Notes under the pieces: generated by a model
Database searches by the model: none
Told to the model about the DNA's origin: nothing
The model's input: the letters and a program-made list of their open reading frames with translations, nothing else
From: a virus
Length of the DNA: 21,064 nt
IMG/VR virus record: IMGVR_UViG_3300025141_000949
Location: 1-21,064 of that record
Strand: one strand, 5' to 3'
Position numbers and translations under genes: made by a program
In this document: positions 6,417 through 14,977 of the stretch, one piece after another
How the letters are laid out: every line of letters begins with the position of its first letter
Position numbering within the stretch: the first letter of the stretch is position 1

Positions 6417-9400
6417 CTACTCAAAACTTACACCGGCATTGGTGATAATAAAGTCAACTGATATGAATTCTACAGCTCTTGTAGGAACAAGAACGATTCT
6501 ACCGTTTAGTCTATTATTCTCTATGTCCTCTTGTGTATTGTTAGAGGTATCCATTACAACAGAGAATTTCTCAATCCCCTGTTGACTCTGAACAAGAGCT
6601 AGAAGTGGCGTTACCTGAGAAACGAATTTAGCTCTAGTAGAAGTAGTATTTGCCTCGAAGACAATTTTTTCTGCAACACCTACTACGAGCCTCTTCACCT
6701 CGAGAAGCATCCTTCTTACATTAACTCTATCTAAAGCACTTCTCGCTTGCTGCAATGTCTTCTGGCCAAATATTACAAATCCAGCACCTGGAAAAGATGC
6801 GATCGGATTTATTCTAGAGTCATATAGGTCATCTCTATTTGCCTTGTTCAATCTTGTTGCTGTGTTTGTCACCATTGACAAAGCAGCTCTATTAAATCCT
6901 GCAGGTGCAAACCACGGATATGATATAGAATCATTGAAACCTAGAGCTGCTATTGCAGCAACTGATGCCGGCACCTTCACCTTCATGTCATTTACATTAT
7001 CATGAATAGTAACATCTGGGAAGTATGTTGCAGAATAGTTGTTGTCAACTGCCCTTGAGTCGAACTTCTCTCTCGTGTATCCTACATCTGGTTTCTTTCC
7101 ATCATTGTCATAGATTCTTGTTATGTCATCGTCAAAGTTAGGAATGTCCATAAGATACATCGCCTTGCTATAATCCTTCGTGGAGTCAGCTGCGTGATCT
7201 GTTACGAACGCGTCTCTAATTCCAGGAATTGCCAAGATGTTTATTCTTGTTACAAATGGATCTGTCATTATATCAATTGCTGTCTTGTATGAGAATATTC
7301 CATTATTGTATCTTCCCACTCCAGCCGGGAAAGCGCTTACAGCACCTGTGCTTGTACCATCAGAGCTTATGCCTATATCAAGAGTTCCAGCAGCCTTTCC
7401 TCCAAGATCAGTAGATGTAGCCCTGTCATTCATTCTTGACATATCTACGTCGAGGATGTTGTTTCCATCAAAACCGCCGTAGAATATGTTAGTGAACTTA
7501 GCGTAATCAGTGAACCTATTGAAGTATGTTGAAGACGTAAGTGCAGAGTATAATGTTGCCAATGTCAATCTGTATCTAGATGAGCCGTCATCGACCGTAT
7601 ATCCACTTGAGTCAGGAACACCATCACGAATGTATACCGTTTCAAGCATGTGCTCCTTGGCTGTTCCAGTGAGGTAAGACGTTACAGTTGAGACGATTGA
7701 ATTTAACGTTCCAGCCTGTGTCCTGTGAGCTGAGAGAGCAACATTTGCAAGAGTGAACTTGTTATTATTGAATACATCTTTTCCAGAACCTGTGACAACA
7801 GCGTCAAGATTCTCTATTCCTACGAATTTTGTAAAAGACCTAACTAGCTCATTTACCTCTGACGAATTATTTGGATTCAGAGCTGAAAGACTGAGTGATC
7901 CAGTTCGTGGAACTCTACATGTGTTGATTCCCCAGAAAAATCTGCTGTCTGTAATCTCATCATCTCCAGGTGAGCCTGGTGGACCAGACACTGCAGTGTT
8001 TCCCTTTGTTACCTTGTATCTCAGCGGCATTGGCGGAACAATTGATCCAGATAGACCAGATATAGAACCACTAGATCCAAGGCCGCCGTCGTAGTCCTTG
8101 GGAAACTTGCTTCCCATTCTTCGAGAATTGGCAGCACCATATGTTAAGCCACCAAATGCCAGGGCTGTCTTAGACTCATCTGTTAGTGTGTCAGTAGTCT
8201 TTAAGACAGGTACACCTCTGAATCCGAACGGAATAGCGTCTTCTGGCACTTCTCCTCTATTCATATCTGTGCTCATTACGATTCTTACTCTCGATGAGAC
8301 ATTTGGATACTTTCCAGTGACTACGAATCTTCGCTCCTTTTTATCCTCAGCATCGAAGTCAAATCTTAGCTTTAGATCACCTATTCTCTTAGAAACAAAG
8401 CCCTCATCATTTGGATCAAGAGTACACATAGGATACTGCTCTAGTATCTCAGGTGCAGTATCTGAGTCACCAAATGATCTTACAAGAACTGTAAATGTTC
8501 CAAACTTGCTTTTTGGATTTGTTGATTTTCTCAGAGTGCTAATAGAGACTTTGTACTTATCACTGGCGTTTGCACCGTCCGCTATTGTCTCAAAATAGAA
8601 TAAATTAAACTCACGATTACCGTATGGTTGTGAGATGAAGTATGATGTTTTTGGTGCCCTGTATCTTGTATCAAATCTTCCGTACATATCTCTAAAAGCC
8701 AGTGTAGATATTCCTGACTTAGATGATGTATTTGCAGATCCTGTACATAGTGCAACTGTTCCACTGATGTGTGATCTAGCTGCGTTTATAGATACTGTTG
8801 CTATCTCATCTTCTACTGCAAAATCAGCATAGAGAAGGTGCTCTTCTTGCTGGAATCTAGCTGGGTTTGTGTTAAGGATTTTTCCAACATAAGCATCATC
8901 AGATGGATTCAAGGATGCTGTAAATATTCTAATTCCAGACTTGCTCTCATCATTCCAATTTGCATTTGTGCTACTTGATAGTACAAGCTTAAACCTCTTA
9001 TACATCATAGTATCAACAGTTGTGCCGACCCTGCAGAGATCTGATGCACTAGCGACAGGCTGAACATCAGAATACTTCTGATCAAAATCCATAACCTCGA
9101 ATTTTGTTCCAGTTGCAGTAAAGAGCATAGCTCTAACAATATTCACCTCAGAAGTGAAACCTGAGCCTGCTCCCACTGTTGTGGAATTGAAGCTGATGTT
9201 GTCTGAATACTGCGGGTATGCACGGTTCCCGTCTGCGTTGACAGTATGCCGGGCTACCAAGAACTGTGGAGCACCTTGATATCTCTTATCTCGTGTATGA
9301 ACCCGACCGGCATCGGCATCTGTTTGTGTTAGTGTGCCGACAAGACTGAATCCTGCATTTTTAACAGTTCCCTGTGCTCTGGTGGCTTCAATATCTGTTG

Positions 9401-9680
9401 AAGTATCATTTGCACCAGCACCTAGAACCCTTATAAATGTTAGGGCTGTCCTGTTCTTAAGAAACTCGTTAACAGCATACGGTCCAAATCTTGTTCTATC
9501 TAGCTCACCAAACCTATTTACGAAATCGCCAATAGAGCCTATTGTAATTGGAATGAATGCAGGTCCTACTTCTGAGGTACCTATAACTCCCGCGGGAACT
9601 CCAACGACTTCTTCGACTCTTCCGGAGAGGTCGATTTCTCTTTCGTAAAATCCCGGTGATCTGAAGGTCTGTTCAGCCAT
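6417..9680 (-). CDS. Tail sheath protein, gp18-like (first, upstream paralogue)
   Basis: A tail sheath subunit of 1087 residues. The N-terminus has SPGFYEREIDLSGRVEE, GVPAGVIGTSEVGPAFIPIT and LTFIRVLGAG. The C-terminus has YPWFAPAGFNRAALS, LDRVNVRRMLLEVKR, FEANTTSTRAKF and GRIVLVPTRAVEFISVDFII. These are the conserved sheath core regions. The middle is enlarged well beyond T4 gp18 and contains segments shared with the neighbouring paralogue (FGFRGVP, VPPMPLR, FNNNKFTL, YAKFTNIFYGGFDG). A clear AAGGAG site precedes ATG 9680. Whether both paralogues go into one mixed sheath, or one has a special position such as the collar or baseplate end, cannot be told from sequence. Confidence 0.93.
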   Translation of the reverse strand: MAEQTFRSPGFYEREIDLSGRVEEVVGVPAGVIGTSEVGPAFIPITIGSIGDFVNRFGELDRTRFGPYAVNEFLKNRTALTFIRVLGAGANDTSTDIEATRAQGTVKNAGFSLVGTLTQTDADAGRVHTRDKRYQGAPQFLVARHTVNADGNRAYPQYSDNISFNSTTVGAGSGFTSEVNIVRAMLFTATGTKFEVMDFDQKYSDVQPVASASDLCRVGTTVDTMMYKRFKLVLSSSTNANWNDESKSGIRIFTASLNPSDDAYVGKILNTNPARFQQEEHLLYADFAVEDEIATVSINAARSHISGTVALCTGSANTSSKSGISTLAFRDMYGRFDTRYRAPKTSYFISQPYGNREFNLFYFETIADGANASDKYKVSISTLRKSTNPKSKFGTFTVLVRSFGDSDTAPEILEQYPMCTLDPNDEGFVSKRIGDLKLRFDFDAEDKKERRFVVTGKYPNVSSRVRIVMSTDMNRGEVPEDAIPFGFRGVPVLKTTDTLTDESKTALAFGGLTYGAANSRRMGSKFPKDYDGGLGSSGSISGLSGSIVPPMPLRYKVTKGNTAVSGPPGSPGDDEITDSRFFWGINTCRVPRTGSLSLSALNPNNSSEVNELVRSFTKFVGIENLDAVVTGSGKDVFNNNKFTLANVALSAHRTQAGTLNSIVSTVTSYLTGTAKEHMLETVYIRDGVPDSSGYTVDDGSSRYRLTLATLYSALTSSTYFNRFTDYAKFTNIFYGGFDGNNILDVDMSRMNDRATSTDLGGKAAGTLDIGISSDGTSTGAVSAFPAGVGRYNNGIFSYKTAIDIMTDPFVTRINILAIPGIRDAFVTDHAADSTKDYSKAMYLMDIPNFDDDITRIYDNDGKKPDVGYTREKFDSRAVDNNYSATYFPDVTIHDNVNDMKVKVPASVAAIAALGFNDSISYPWFAPAGFNRAALSMVTNTATRLNKANRDDLYDSRINPIASFPGAGFVIFGQKTLQQARSALDRVNVRRMLLEVKRLVVGVAEKIVFEANTTSTRAKFVSQVTPLLALVQSQQGIEKFSVVMDTSNNTQEDIENNRLNGRIVLVPTRAVEFISVDFIITNAGVSFE

Positions 9681-9739
9681 CAGTTTCTCCTTGTAAAACT
9701 TACCACGCAGTTATAACTATCGTCGTAAACGTCAATTGT

Positions 9740-10960
9740 CTAATCAGATTTAATATCACTAACAGTTTCTAAATCAATTACAATACGAGACGAAGAAACC
9801 GTTTCTCCTGCTCTCTGATTCCTAGATAATACCCTTACATATTTTCGTGATTTTTCATCTGTAAAGGGATCTATTGTAATGTCCATCAGCTTTGCGCTTG
9901 ACTGGCCTCGCTGTGCTGGTGATTCGCCGTGGGAATTGAGGACCTCGACGTCTGATAGAATAAAATTATCAATTTTATTTTGAGATATCTCAGACTTATC
10001 TTCAGATATTACTCTTGTTCTAGACTGCTTATACCCAAATTCAATTGTTGGTGCAGAAAGATATCTTCTGAACGGATTGGGCAAGTTTGGGTGATTCGGT
10101 GCCAATATGAATCCTGGAACTTTTACGTTGAACGAGTATCGTATTATTCTCTCTTCATTGCTAAAATTATCAAAGTTATCCTGAGATGTGAACTGTCCTT
10201 CAAAAAATGCAACAAACTCATATCCAGAGTTTGTTTTTATCTTGAATCCTTTTTCTTGCCCATCAAATTGAACTATTAGAGATTCTATAATCTGATTCAT
10301 ATGTATTGTATATTGTGTCCAGAATGTTATCTCATAGTTGCAAAGTATGAACTCAGGATACGGAATCGTTATGATCTCAAATATGTTATTTGTCAGATCA
10401 TTTCTCAATAGATTCCCAGTCGGATCATCAAAAAATGATAAATTTCTTGTATTTCTTCTCGACGCTATTCTTCCTGATTTTGCAACATTTCCTGGAAATA
10501 TATCATTTTGTGAAAATGCTGGTCGTGATGCAACATTGTCTTGATTTTTTAATCTTAGCTTGTTTATTATATTTTGATATCCTCTATCATTTTTGCTAAG
10601 CCTTCTTTTGATAGTGTATGCTTCTTGGTCTCTTGTTGCTATTGGTGTACCATAGTTTCCAGGATTGGGTGCAAAATCTATATTCTTTCTTCTTATCGAT
10701 ATAATGGGGAGAATTAGTGCATTATTTGAGTCTCTTATTGGGGGCTTTCTTCTTGTAAGCGCAAATCTTTCTCCTGTTGCAAATACTACAGGTACCTTCT
10801 TTGGCTTATTGTTTACGTTTATAGAAAACTTTAGTCTTTCATCAAAGAGGTTGAATAATGCTCTATCCATATCCTCTATCCCACAGGGCGCTATTGAAAA
10901 ATCATCAGGAATATTCTCTCCTTCAAATTTAGGGTCTATTCCGCTATATTTTTTTATCAT
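9740..10960 (-). CDS. Tail sheath stabiliser / tail-completion protein, gp15-like
   Basis: A 406-residue protein that I match to T4 gp15, which caps the head-proximal end of the sheath and tube and joins the tail to the neck. Evidence is the early segment ALFNLFDERLKFSINVNN followed by KKVPVVFATGERFAL (residues 55-69) and LPIISIRR (84-91), which parallels the gp15 pattern of strand, IKVPxxYGPKEKFL and LPRMSFEI. Further on come the IPYPEFILCNYEITFWTQYT segment (199-218) with a long helix of MNQIIESLIVQF, and then RIIRYSFNVKVPGFIL (271-286), as in the gp15 core. It is longer than T4 gp15 (about 270) through a basic linker at 110-190 and a C-terminal tail. ATG 10960 follows the gp14-like stop by 14 bases. 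Position after gp13 and gp14 supports the call. Confidence 0.75.
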   Translation of the reverse strand: MIKKYSGIDPKFEGENIPDDFSIAPCGIEDMDRALFNLFDERLKFSINVNNKPKKVPVVFATGERFALTRRKPPIRDSNNALILPIISIRRKNIDFAPNPGNYGTPIATRDQEAYTIKRRLSKNDRGYQNIINKLRLKNQDNVASRPAFSQNDIFPGNVAKSGRIASRRNTRNLSFFDDPTGNLLRNDLTNNIFEIITIPYPEFILCNYEITFWTQYTIHMNQIIESLIVQFDGQEKGFKIKTNSGYEFVAFFEGQFTSQDNFDNFSNEERIIRYSFNVKVPGFILAPNHPNLPNPFRRYLSAPTIEFGYKQSRTRVISEDKSEISQNKIDNFILSDVEVLNSHGESPAQRGQSSAKLMDITIDPFTDEKSRKYVRVLSRNQRAGETVSSSRIVIDLETVSDIKSD

Positions 10961-10974
10961 CTTATTTCTTCCTA

Positions 10975-11631
10975 TTACTCATCATAGAATGATGATCCTG
11001 GGCCCTGGGCCCTGTCTGATACCTCTTGCGGACCAGATATGGGATCATCTAGTACTCCACTCTCTCTTAACGCTCTGACATCTCCTGTAGCTCCTAATCT
11101 ATTTTCTGAATTGCCCCTCTGCTGAACAAATGTCTTTTGAACAGCATCATCATCAGTATATTCTTCGCCATACGGTCCAAATAACTTTGAATTGAACTGT
11201 CCTTTTCTTGCCTGCTTGCCCTTTATTGTGACGAATGACTTGTACTCTATCTCTCCGTATATCGTGTCACTGTCAGGCGCCTGAATTACCTCAAAAAATA
11301 CAGCGCCATAACTGAAGAAATCACCCTCTTGCATAATGATTCCCTTGTCTATCATATCTCTTTTTTGAACATACACCTCGATTGAATAGTATTCTTCACT
11401 TCCAAACTGATTCGTTCTTATCTCTTGTGGGTCATATTTTACAAGTGCTTCGACTTCTACGGGATTATCAAATACCTTATCTGGCGCTTCTTCATATATG
11501 TCATGAACATTAGACTTTGTCTCAGAGATCGGGTAAAAGAATATCTTTTGTCCAATGACATCTTTTAGAATCTCTTTTCCAATGTCATTTATAAAGTCTA
11601 CTTCTCTTTTTGTTATAAAAAGTCTTGACAC
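10975..11631 (-). CDS. Neck protein, gp14-like
   Basis: A 218-residue protein. The segment IGQKIFFYPISETKSNVHDI, the strand-rich stretch VEVEALVKYDPQEI, and GIIMQEGDFFSYGAVFFEVI (roughly residues 97-118), followed by YKSFVTIKGKQARKGQF, match the core of T4-type neck protein gp14, where a statement of the operating range ends in an EGDLIYF-like strand and an FEI strand. In T4, gp13 and gp14 form the neck that seals the filled head and receives the tail. It starts at GTG 11631, only three bases after the gp13-like stop, with GGGG of the previous gene's last codons serving as a Shine-Dalgarno, so translation is probably coupled. The C-terminal 40 residues are polar and probably disordered. Confidence 0.75.
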   Translation of the reverse strand: MSRLFITKREVDFINDIGKEILKDVIGQKIFFYPISETKSNVHDIYEEAPDKVFDNPVEVEALVKYDPQEIRTNQFGSEEYYSIEVYVQKRDMIDKGIIMQEGDFFSYGAVFFEVIQAPDSDTIYGEIEYKSFVTIKGKQARKGQFNSKLFGPYGEEYTDDDAVQKTFVQQRGNSENRLGATGDVRALRESGVLDDPISGPQEVSDRAQGPGSSFYDE

Positions 11632-11634
11632 GTC

Positions 11635-12816
11635 TTACCCCATGAATATTGCGAGACCGTTGGGCATCGGAACAAATTTTAACTGTTTATTAATTGCCTC
11701 AGCTCGTGCAGCAGATGTCTCAATAAGCTTATCGTATGTTAATGTGTCTAGCATCTCTTTTAGCTGTGTCATTAAATTAGTCTTATCTTCTCTTCCCTGT
11801 GACACTAGGTCAGTTCCGTTTAGCTGCAATTGTGCGTTTGGAATAGGGACATTACTAAACTTCGATCTTATTAAGCCCAAGCCCTCTCTGCTTAGAGATA
11901 ATGCATACTGTCTAATCCACTGCCTTCCAATGCTGTTTATTCTATCATAGATTAAATTTCCGAATGGAACATTAGATAAATTTGACACGCCGTGTATTGT
12001 GTCATCTTTGTATGCGGGATTTAATGGGTCAGGGTGATATTGCACTCTTATAAACAGCTTTTTTGGAGAATTATCAGTTGGCATTGGGAATATTCGTATT
12101 TTTGTTCCAATTATCTTATATGAATAGTTTGATCGTCTTACCCTGTTTGATATATCAAGCTGTCCGGCTCTTAGAATATCTTCGAATACAGGTAGAACAT
12201 AAAATATTGTCTCTGGCGTAAACGATTCAAATGAAAATTCATTATTTAGATAGTTTATAGCTGATGTTGTATCAAAAAATCTATACGCTGCCTGGGGTCC
12301 GAAGTGAAAGACCTCACTGACCTTTAGCTTTGTCTTTCTTCCTGATATCGCATTAGATCCTGAATTGAATAGAGATCCGCCGGCTGCATTCTTAAGATCA
12401 TTGTGTATATCATAATCCTGCTGATCTTTTATTAGCTGAATTGATCCTGATATCATATTATATGATCCACCGACACCCGCTTCCATTGCATACGGCTCAG
12501 CAAATCTAGTCAAGTACTCTAGATTTTCTCTTGGGAGTTTTTGCTCAGACCCTGACAGAAAACTACCTGTTGGCATTCCTAAAAATTGAACAAGCTGTGA
12601 TTTTGCCTGGTATTGATTTAAAATAGAGCCATATTCTAAAACTGCTTCCTCTAGATTTGCCCATATCTGTTTTTTCGTTAGCTCTACACTAAGAACATCA
12701 TCGCCTAGCTTTCTTTTAACAAACGTAACAACACTATCAGCCTCAGACTGAAAGTCTGTGTCTGAATCAAAAAACCCAAACGGAGTTGGATTTGTCGTTG
12801 AAGAAAAAGTTGCCAT
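11635..12816 (-). CDS. Neck protein, gp13-like
   Basis: A 393-residue protein starting at ATG 12816. A TTG just before it at 12819 is in frame but only four bases from the AGG of the ribosome binding site, while the ATG is better spaced. The N-terminal VVTFVKRKLGDDVLSVELTK followed by KQIWANLEEAVLEYGSI is the helical signature of gp13-type neck proteins (xLGxPVxxVELTxxQI, then a helix). Residues 160-260 include FHFGPQAAYRFFDTTSAINYL and IIGTKIRIFPMP, where T4-type relatives carry similar strands. Role: head completion and neck formation with the gp14-like product, which is encoded three bases downstream. The 124 bases between this gene and the tubulin-like gene are AT-rich and contain nothing I could assign firmly. 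Confidence 0.75.
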   Translation of the reverse strand: MATFSSTTNPTPFGFFDSDTDFQSEADSVVTFVKRKLGDDVLSVELTKKQIWANLEEAVLEYGSILNQYQAKSQLVQFLGMPTGSFLSGSEQKLPRENLEYLTRFAEPYAMEAGVGGSYNMISGSIQLIKDQQDYDIHNDLKNAAGGSLFNSGSNAISGRKTKLKVSEVFHFGPQAAYRFFDTTSAINYLNNEFSFESFTPETIFYVLPVFEDILRAGQLDISNRVRRSNYSYKIIGTKIRIFPMPTDNSPKKLFIRVQYHPDPLNPAYKDDTIHGVSNLSNVPFGNLIYDRINSIGRQWIRQYALSLSREGLGLIRSKFSNVPIPNAQLQLNGTDLVSQGREDKTNLMTQLKEMLDTLTYDKLIETSAARAEAINKQLKFVPMPNGLAIFMG

Positions 12817-12940
12817 CAATTTACCTAGTGCATATGTACGTATTCATACATATTGATTTCAAAGCACTGGTTCTATGAAATTTACTTATTCACATCATTT
12901 CAATCATAGGGATGATAGTTGATAAAAAATATTTTTATTT

Positions 12941-14257
12941 CTACTTCATCCCGCCCAGTGCCATAATTGCTATCAGCCCAGGAACAGAATTTCTGACATA
13001 TACACCAGAGAATAGTGTCTCTGATCTTCCACCCACATAAGATATCGCAGATTCCATCTGATTAGATGCAACTGGATCAGATGCAATATCTGAATTGACA
13101 ACTAGCAATAGCATTCCTGTATGTGGCTTTCCCTCTGGAGGTGGGCATGGTGATCTCTCTGTGCATGCCTTGAATATTTGTAATCCGAGGCTGTTGGCCT
13201 TTGAATCTCTTACAGCACATGTTCCCATAAACATTCTTCCGTCTTGCTGAAGACATTTTTCAAGATCTTTTGTATCAAATGTCTGAACTGGGGAGCTCTC
13301 AGACGCTAGCTTAAGAACTTGTGCTAGCATTTTTGCAAAGACTCTATTTGCTGTTGGGTACATCCCAAGCATTCCTACCTTTCCTCTTAGTAGCTGCAGC
13401 TGTTTTTCATTGTCGATTACTATGTAAGGTGAATTTACTACTGAATCCTTTAACATTTGAGAATTTGTCTTGATTGTTGGATTAAGAAGCTCTTGAGAAG
13501 ATGGTGTACTGACAATATATACAACCTTTCCTTCTGCCTGAACTGATGCGAGATATCTCTCATATGTGTTATGAAGAACTGTTGATGCACTTCCAGTTCC
13601 TCCGCCCCCCGATGCACATACAAATAACCAGTCGACTTTGCCCAGCTTTGCACGAAGTGTATCTTCGACGAGCGTGGCATTTTCCTGAAGAAGCTTCCTG
13701 CCAGCAACTACATCTTTTCCCACTCCGTCTGATCCGTCTAGTAGGACAAAGTGATCATCTGGAACACCGTCTGGCTGATCTTTATGTGTTGTGTTAATTA
13801 AAATTGTTCTATTGAAACCTAGATCTAAAAATGCCTTTGCCATCTTTCCGCCGCCACCACCGACCCCAACAAATCCACAATTAATTGCTGATTTTGCAGT
13901 ATTTTCTGGCAGGAGCATAGACTGATCATCTAGTTTTTCATCTCCATAGTGATCTACGAAGTCAAAATCATCGAAATCATCGAAGTCATCTGTAGGTTGA
14001 TTTGAATCTTGTTGCATTACTACCTCTTTTTTTTGTTCTTGAGCAGCCTCTTGAACTGTCTCTGTTTTTTTCTCTATTTTCGGACTTTCTACAACAGCTT
14101 CTTTCTTTGAATCTTTTTCTTCTATCTTTTCAGTCGGCCCTGCTGTTATGATGTCACGGATATGCTCTTTCTGTGCCTCTTTATAAAAATCGTCTGTTGC
14201 CATTTGTTTCTCTTTTTTTTCTGCATTCGCAAGACTAGCTCTTACTGTACTTGCCAT
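12941..14257 (-). CDS. FtsZ/tubulin-family GTPase
   Basis: A 438-residue protein with a tubulin/FtsZ GTPase domain from about residue 125. Visible motifs are T1 GFVGVGGGGGKMA (128-140), a T3-like loop GSDGVGKDVVAGRKLLQEN that parallels the FtsZ GAGxxPxxGRxAAEE loop, the signature T4 loop GGGGTGS (217-223), a T5-like STPSSQ (250-255), IDNEKQLQLL (281-290) at the FtsZ INND/L position, and a T7-like FDTKD (327-331) with both acidic residues (Asp328, Asp331), so GTP hydrolysis on polymerisation is possible. The first 120 residues are charged and low-complexity and include the acidic-aromatic repeat DDFDDFDDFDF (90-100). There is no FtsZ-type C-terminal tail peptide. ATG 14257 follows a GGAG site. 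The location between capsid/decoration and neck genes is unusual: phage tubulins such as PhuZ position the phage nucleus or plasmid-like genomes. The function here is unknown. Confidence 0.88.
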   Translation of the reverse strand: MASTVRASLANAEKKEKQMATDDFYKEAQKEHIRDIITAGPTEKIEEKDSKKEAVVESPKIEKKTETVQEAAQEQKKEVVMQQDSNQPTDDFDDFDDFDFVDHYGDEKLDDQSMLLPENTAKSAINCGFVGVGGGGGKMAKAFLDLGFNRTILINTTHKDQPDGVPDDHFVLLDGSDGVGKDVVAGRKLLQENATLVEDTLRAKLGKVDWLFVCASGGGGTGSASTVLHNTYERYLASVQAEGKVVYIVSTPSSQELLNPTIKTNSQMLKDSVVNSPYIVIDNEKQLQLLRGKVGMLGMYPTANRVFAKMLAQVLKLASESSPVQTFDTKDLEKCLQQDGRMFMGTCAVRDSKANSLGLQIFKACTERSPCPPPEGKPHTGMLLLVVNSDIASDPVASNQMESAISYVGGRSETLFSGVYVRNSVPGLIAIMALGGMK

Positions 14258-14274
14258 AAATTACACTCCATCAT

Positions 14275-14295
14275 ATCACATTATAATTATGTGAT
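14275..14295. repeat. Imperfect palindrome in the tubulin-like gene promoter region
   Basis: ATCACAT and ATGTGAT arms (7 bases each) flank the AT-rich centre TATAATT. It lies just upstream of the tubulin-like gene and overlaps a TATAAT box on the minus strand (14280-14285). It could be an operator or simply AT-rich symmetry. Position is the only support. Confidence 0.3.
14280..14285 (-). promoter_or_regulatory. Possible promoter -10 element (TATAAT) for the tubulin-like gene
   Basis: The minus strand reads TATAAT 22 bases before ATG 14257 and downstream of a strong terminator (14324-14348). The gene therefore probably needs its own promoter. No good -35 is visible, as with the other two TATAAT boxes in this window. 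This is consistent with late promoters that need only the -10 box. Confidence 0.35.
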
Positions 14296-14323
14296 AAAAT
14301 AAGTTATTTTTTTGAAATAAAGA

Positions 14324-14348
14324 AAAGCCCGCACTATGTGCGGGCTTT
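14324..14348 (-). terminator. Intrinsic terminator after the small virion protein gene
   Basis: An 11-base-pair perfect stem (AAAGCCCGCAC / GTGCGGGCTTT) closes a 3-base loop. On the minus strand it is followed by TTTTCTTTATTTC. It lies about 50 bases after the stop of the small virion protein gene and before the tubulin-like gene. Confidence 0.88.
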
Positions 14349-14401
14349 AAGATATAGCTCTATTAATTGCTATAGATTTCTTACTTAGAATTAAACAGTA
14401 A

Positions 14402-14917
14402 TTATGCTAAGTTGATTGCTCCAGTATTCGCAGCAAGAGGATCAATTACATCAGTAGCCAGCCAGCCGGTAGCTGCTGTGCTAGTAATGCATGTAACTGT
14501 GAAACATCCTCCCAAAACTGCGTTTTCATCAAATCCAATTGAATCATAACCTTGGGAGATGGCAGTATTGTCGCCATCACCTTTTGCCGTCACAGCAAGG
14601 ATCTTATCGGAGTCAGCTCCTAGAACATTAAAGTCTTGTCCAGCAGTTGCAACCATAACAAATGTATATGTACACCCTACACTAGCAGCTGATAGTGCTG
14701 GAAGTGTAATTGTTTGTGTCCCAGTTGTTAGCGCCGGAACTGTGAAAATTGTTCCAGATTCTTCAACTGTGATTGCTGTCCTAATAGCAGTTGCGCCACC
14801 CTGGTCTGAGAGTGTTACAACTCGACGCTTGGATTGCAGTGAATCACCTGTTAGGTCTAATCCTTTTCCTGATGTTTGATATAGCCCTTTGGTTTGTGAA
14901 TATTTTACTTTTGGCAT
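14402..14917 (-). CDS. Small virion protein, possibly capsid decoration or trimer protein
   Basis: A 171-residue protein starting MPKVKYSQTKGLY at ATG 14917, which follows a GGGAG site by seven bases. An in-frame ATG 33 bases further upstream lacks a good site. The middle, VTVEESGTIFTVP-like strands (ITVEESGTIFTVPALTTGTQ, then TITLPALSAASVGCTYTFVM), matches a repeated pattern of phage virion proteins in which a GTxFxVPAxxTxxxITLPA segment precedes a GxxYxFVV strand; related proteins are annotated as head decoration or virion structural proteins in marine phages, as I recall. It follows the major capsid gene but is separated from it by a terminator, so it can be expressed at its own level. No catalytic motif or signal sequence is seen. 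Confidence 0.6.
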   Translation of the reverse strand: MPKVKYSQTKGLYQTSGKGLDLTGDSLQSKRRVVTLSDQGGATAIRTAITVEESGTIFTVPALTTGTQTITLPALSAASVGCTYTFVMVATAGQDFNVLGADSDKILAVTAKGDGDNTAISQGYDSIGFDENAVLGGCFTVTCITSTAATGWLATDVIDPLAANTGAINLA

Positions 14918-14977
14918 AATTTCTCCCTTTTTTGAGTTGTTTGTCCACATGCTTCCGATGCTAGCGTGTGGGGTCCG

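Noticed and set aside
12817-12819. TTG start for the gp13-like gene.
   Set aside because: The adjacent ATG at 12816 is better spaced from the AGG and is a stronger start codon.
12903-12916. ATCAT/ATGAT hairpin between the tubulin-like and gp13-like genes.
   Set aside because: Only five AT-rich pairs; expected by chance.
14918-14950. Extended start of the small virion protein at ATG 14950.
   Set aside because: The GGGAG site fits ATG 14917, and the extra residues would be translated from the ribosome site itself.
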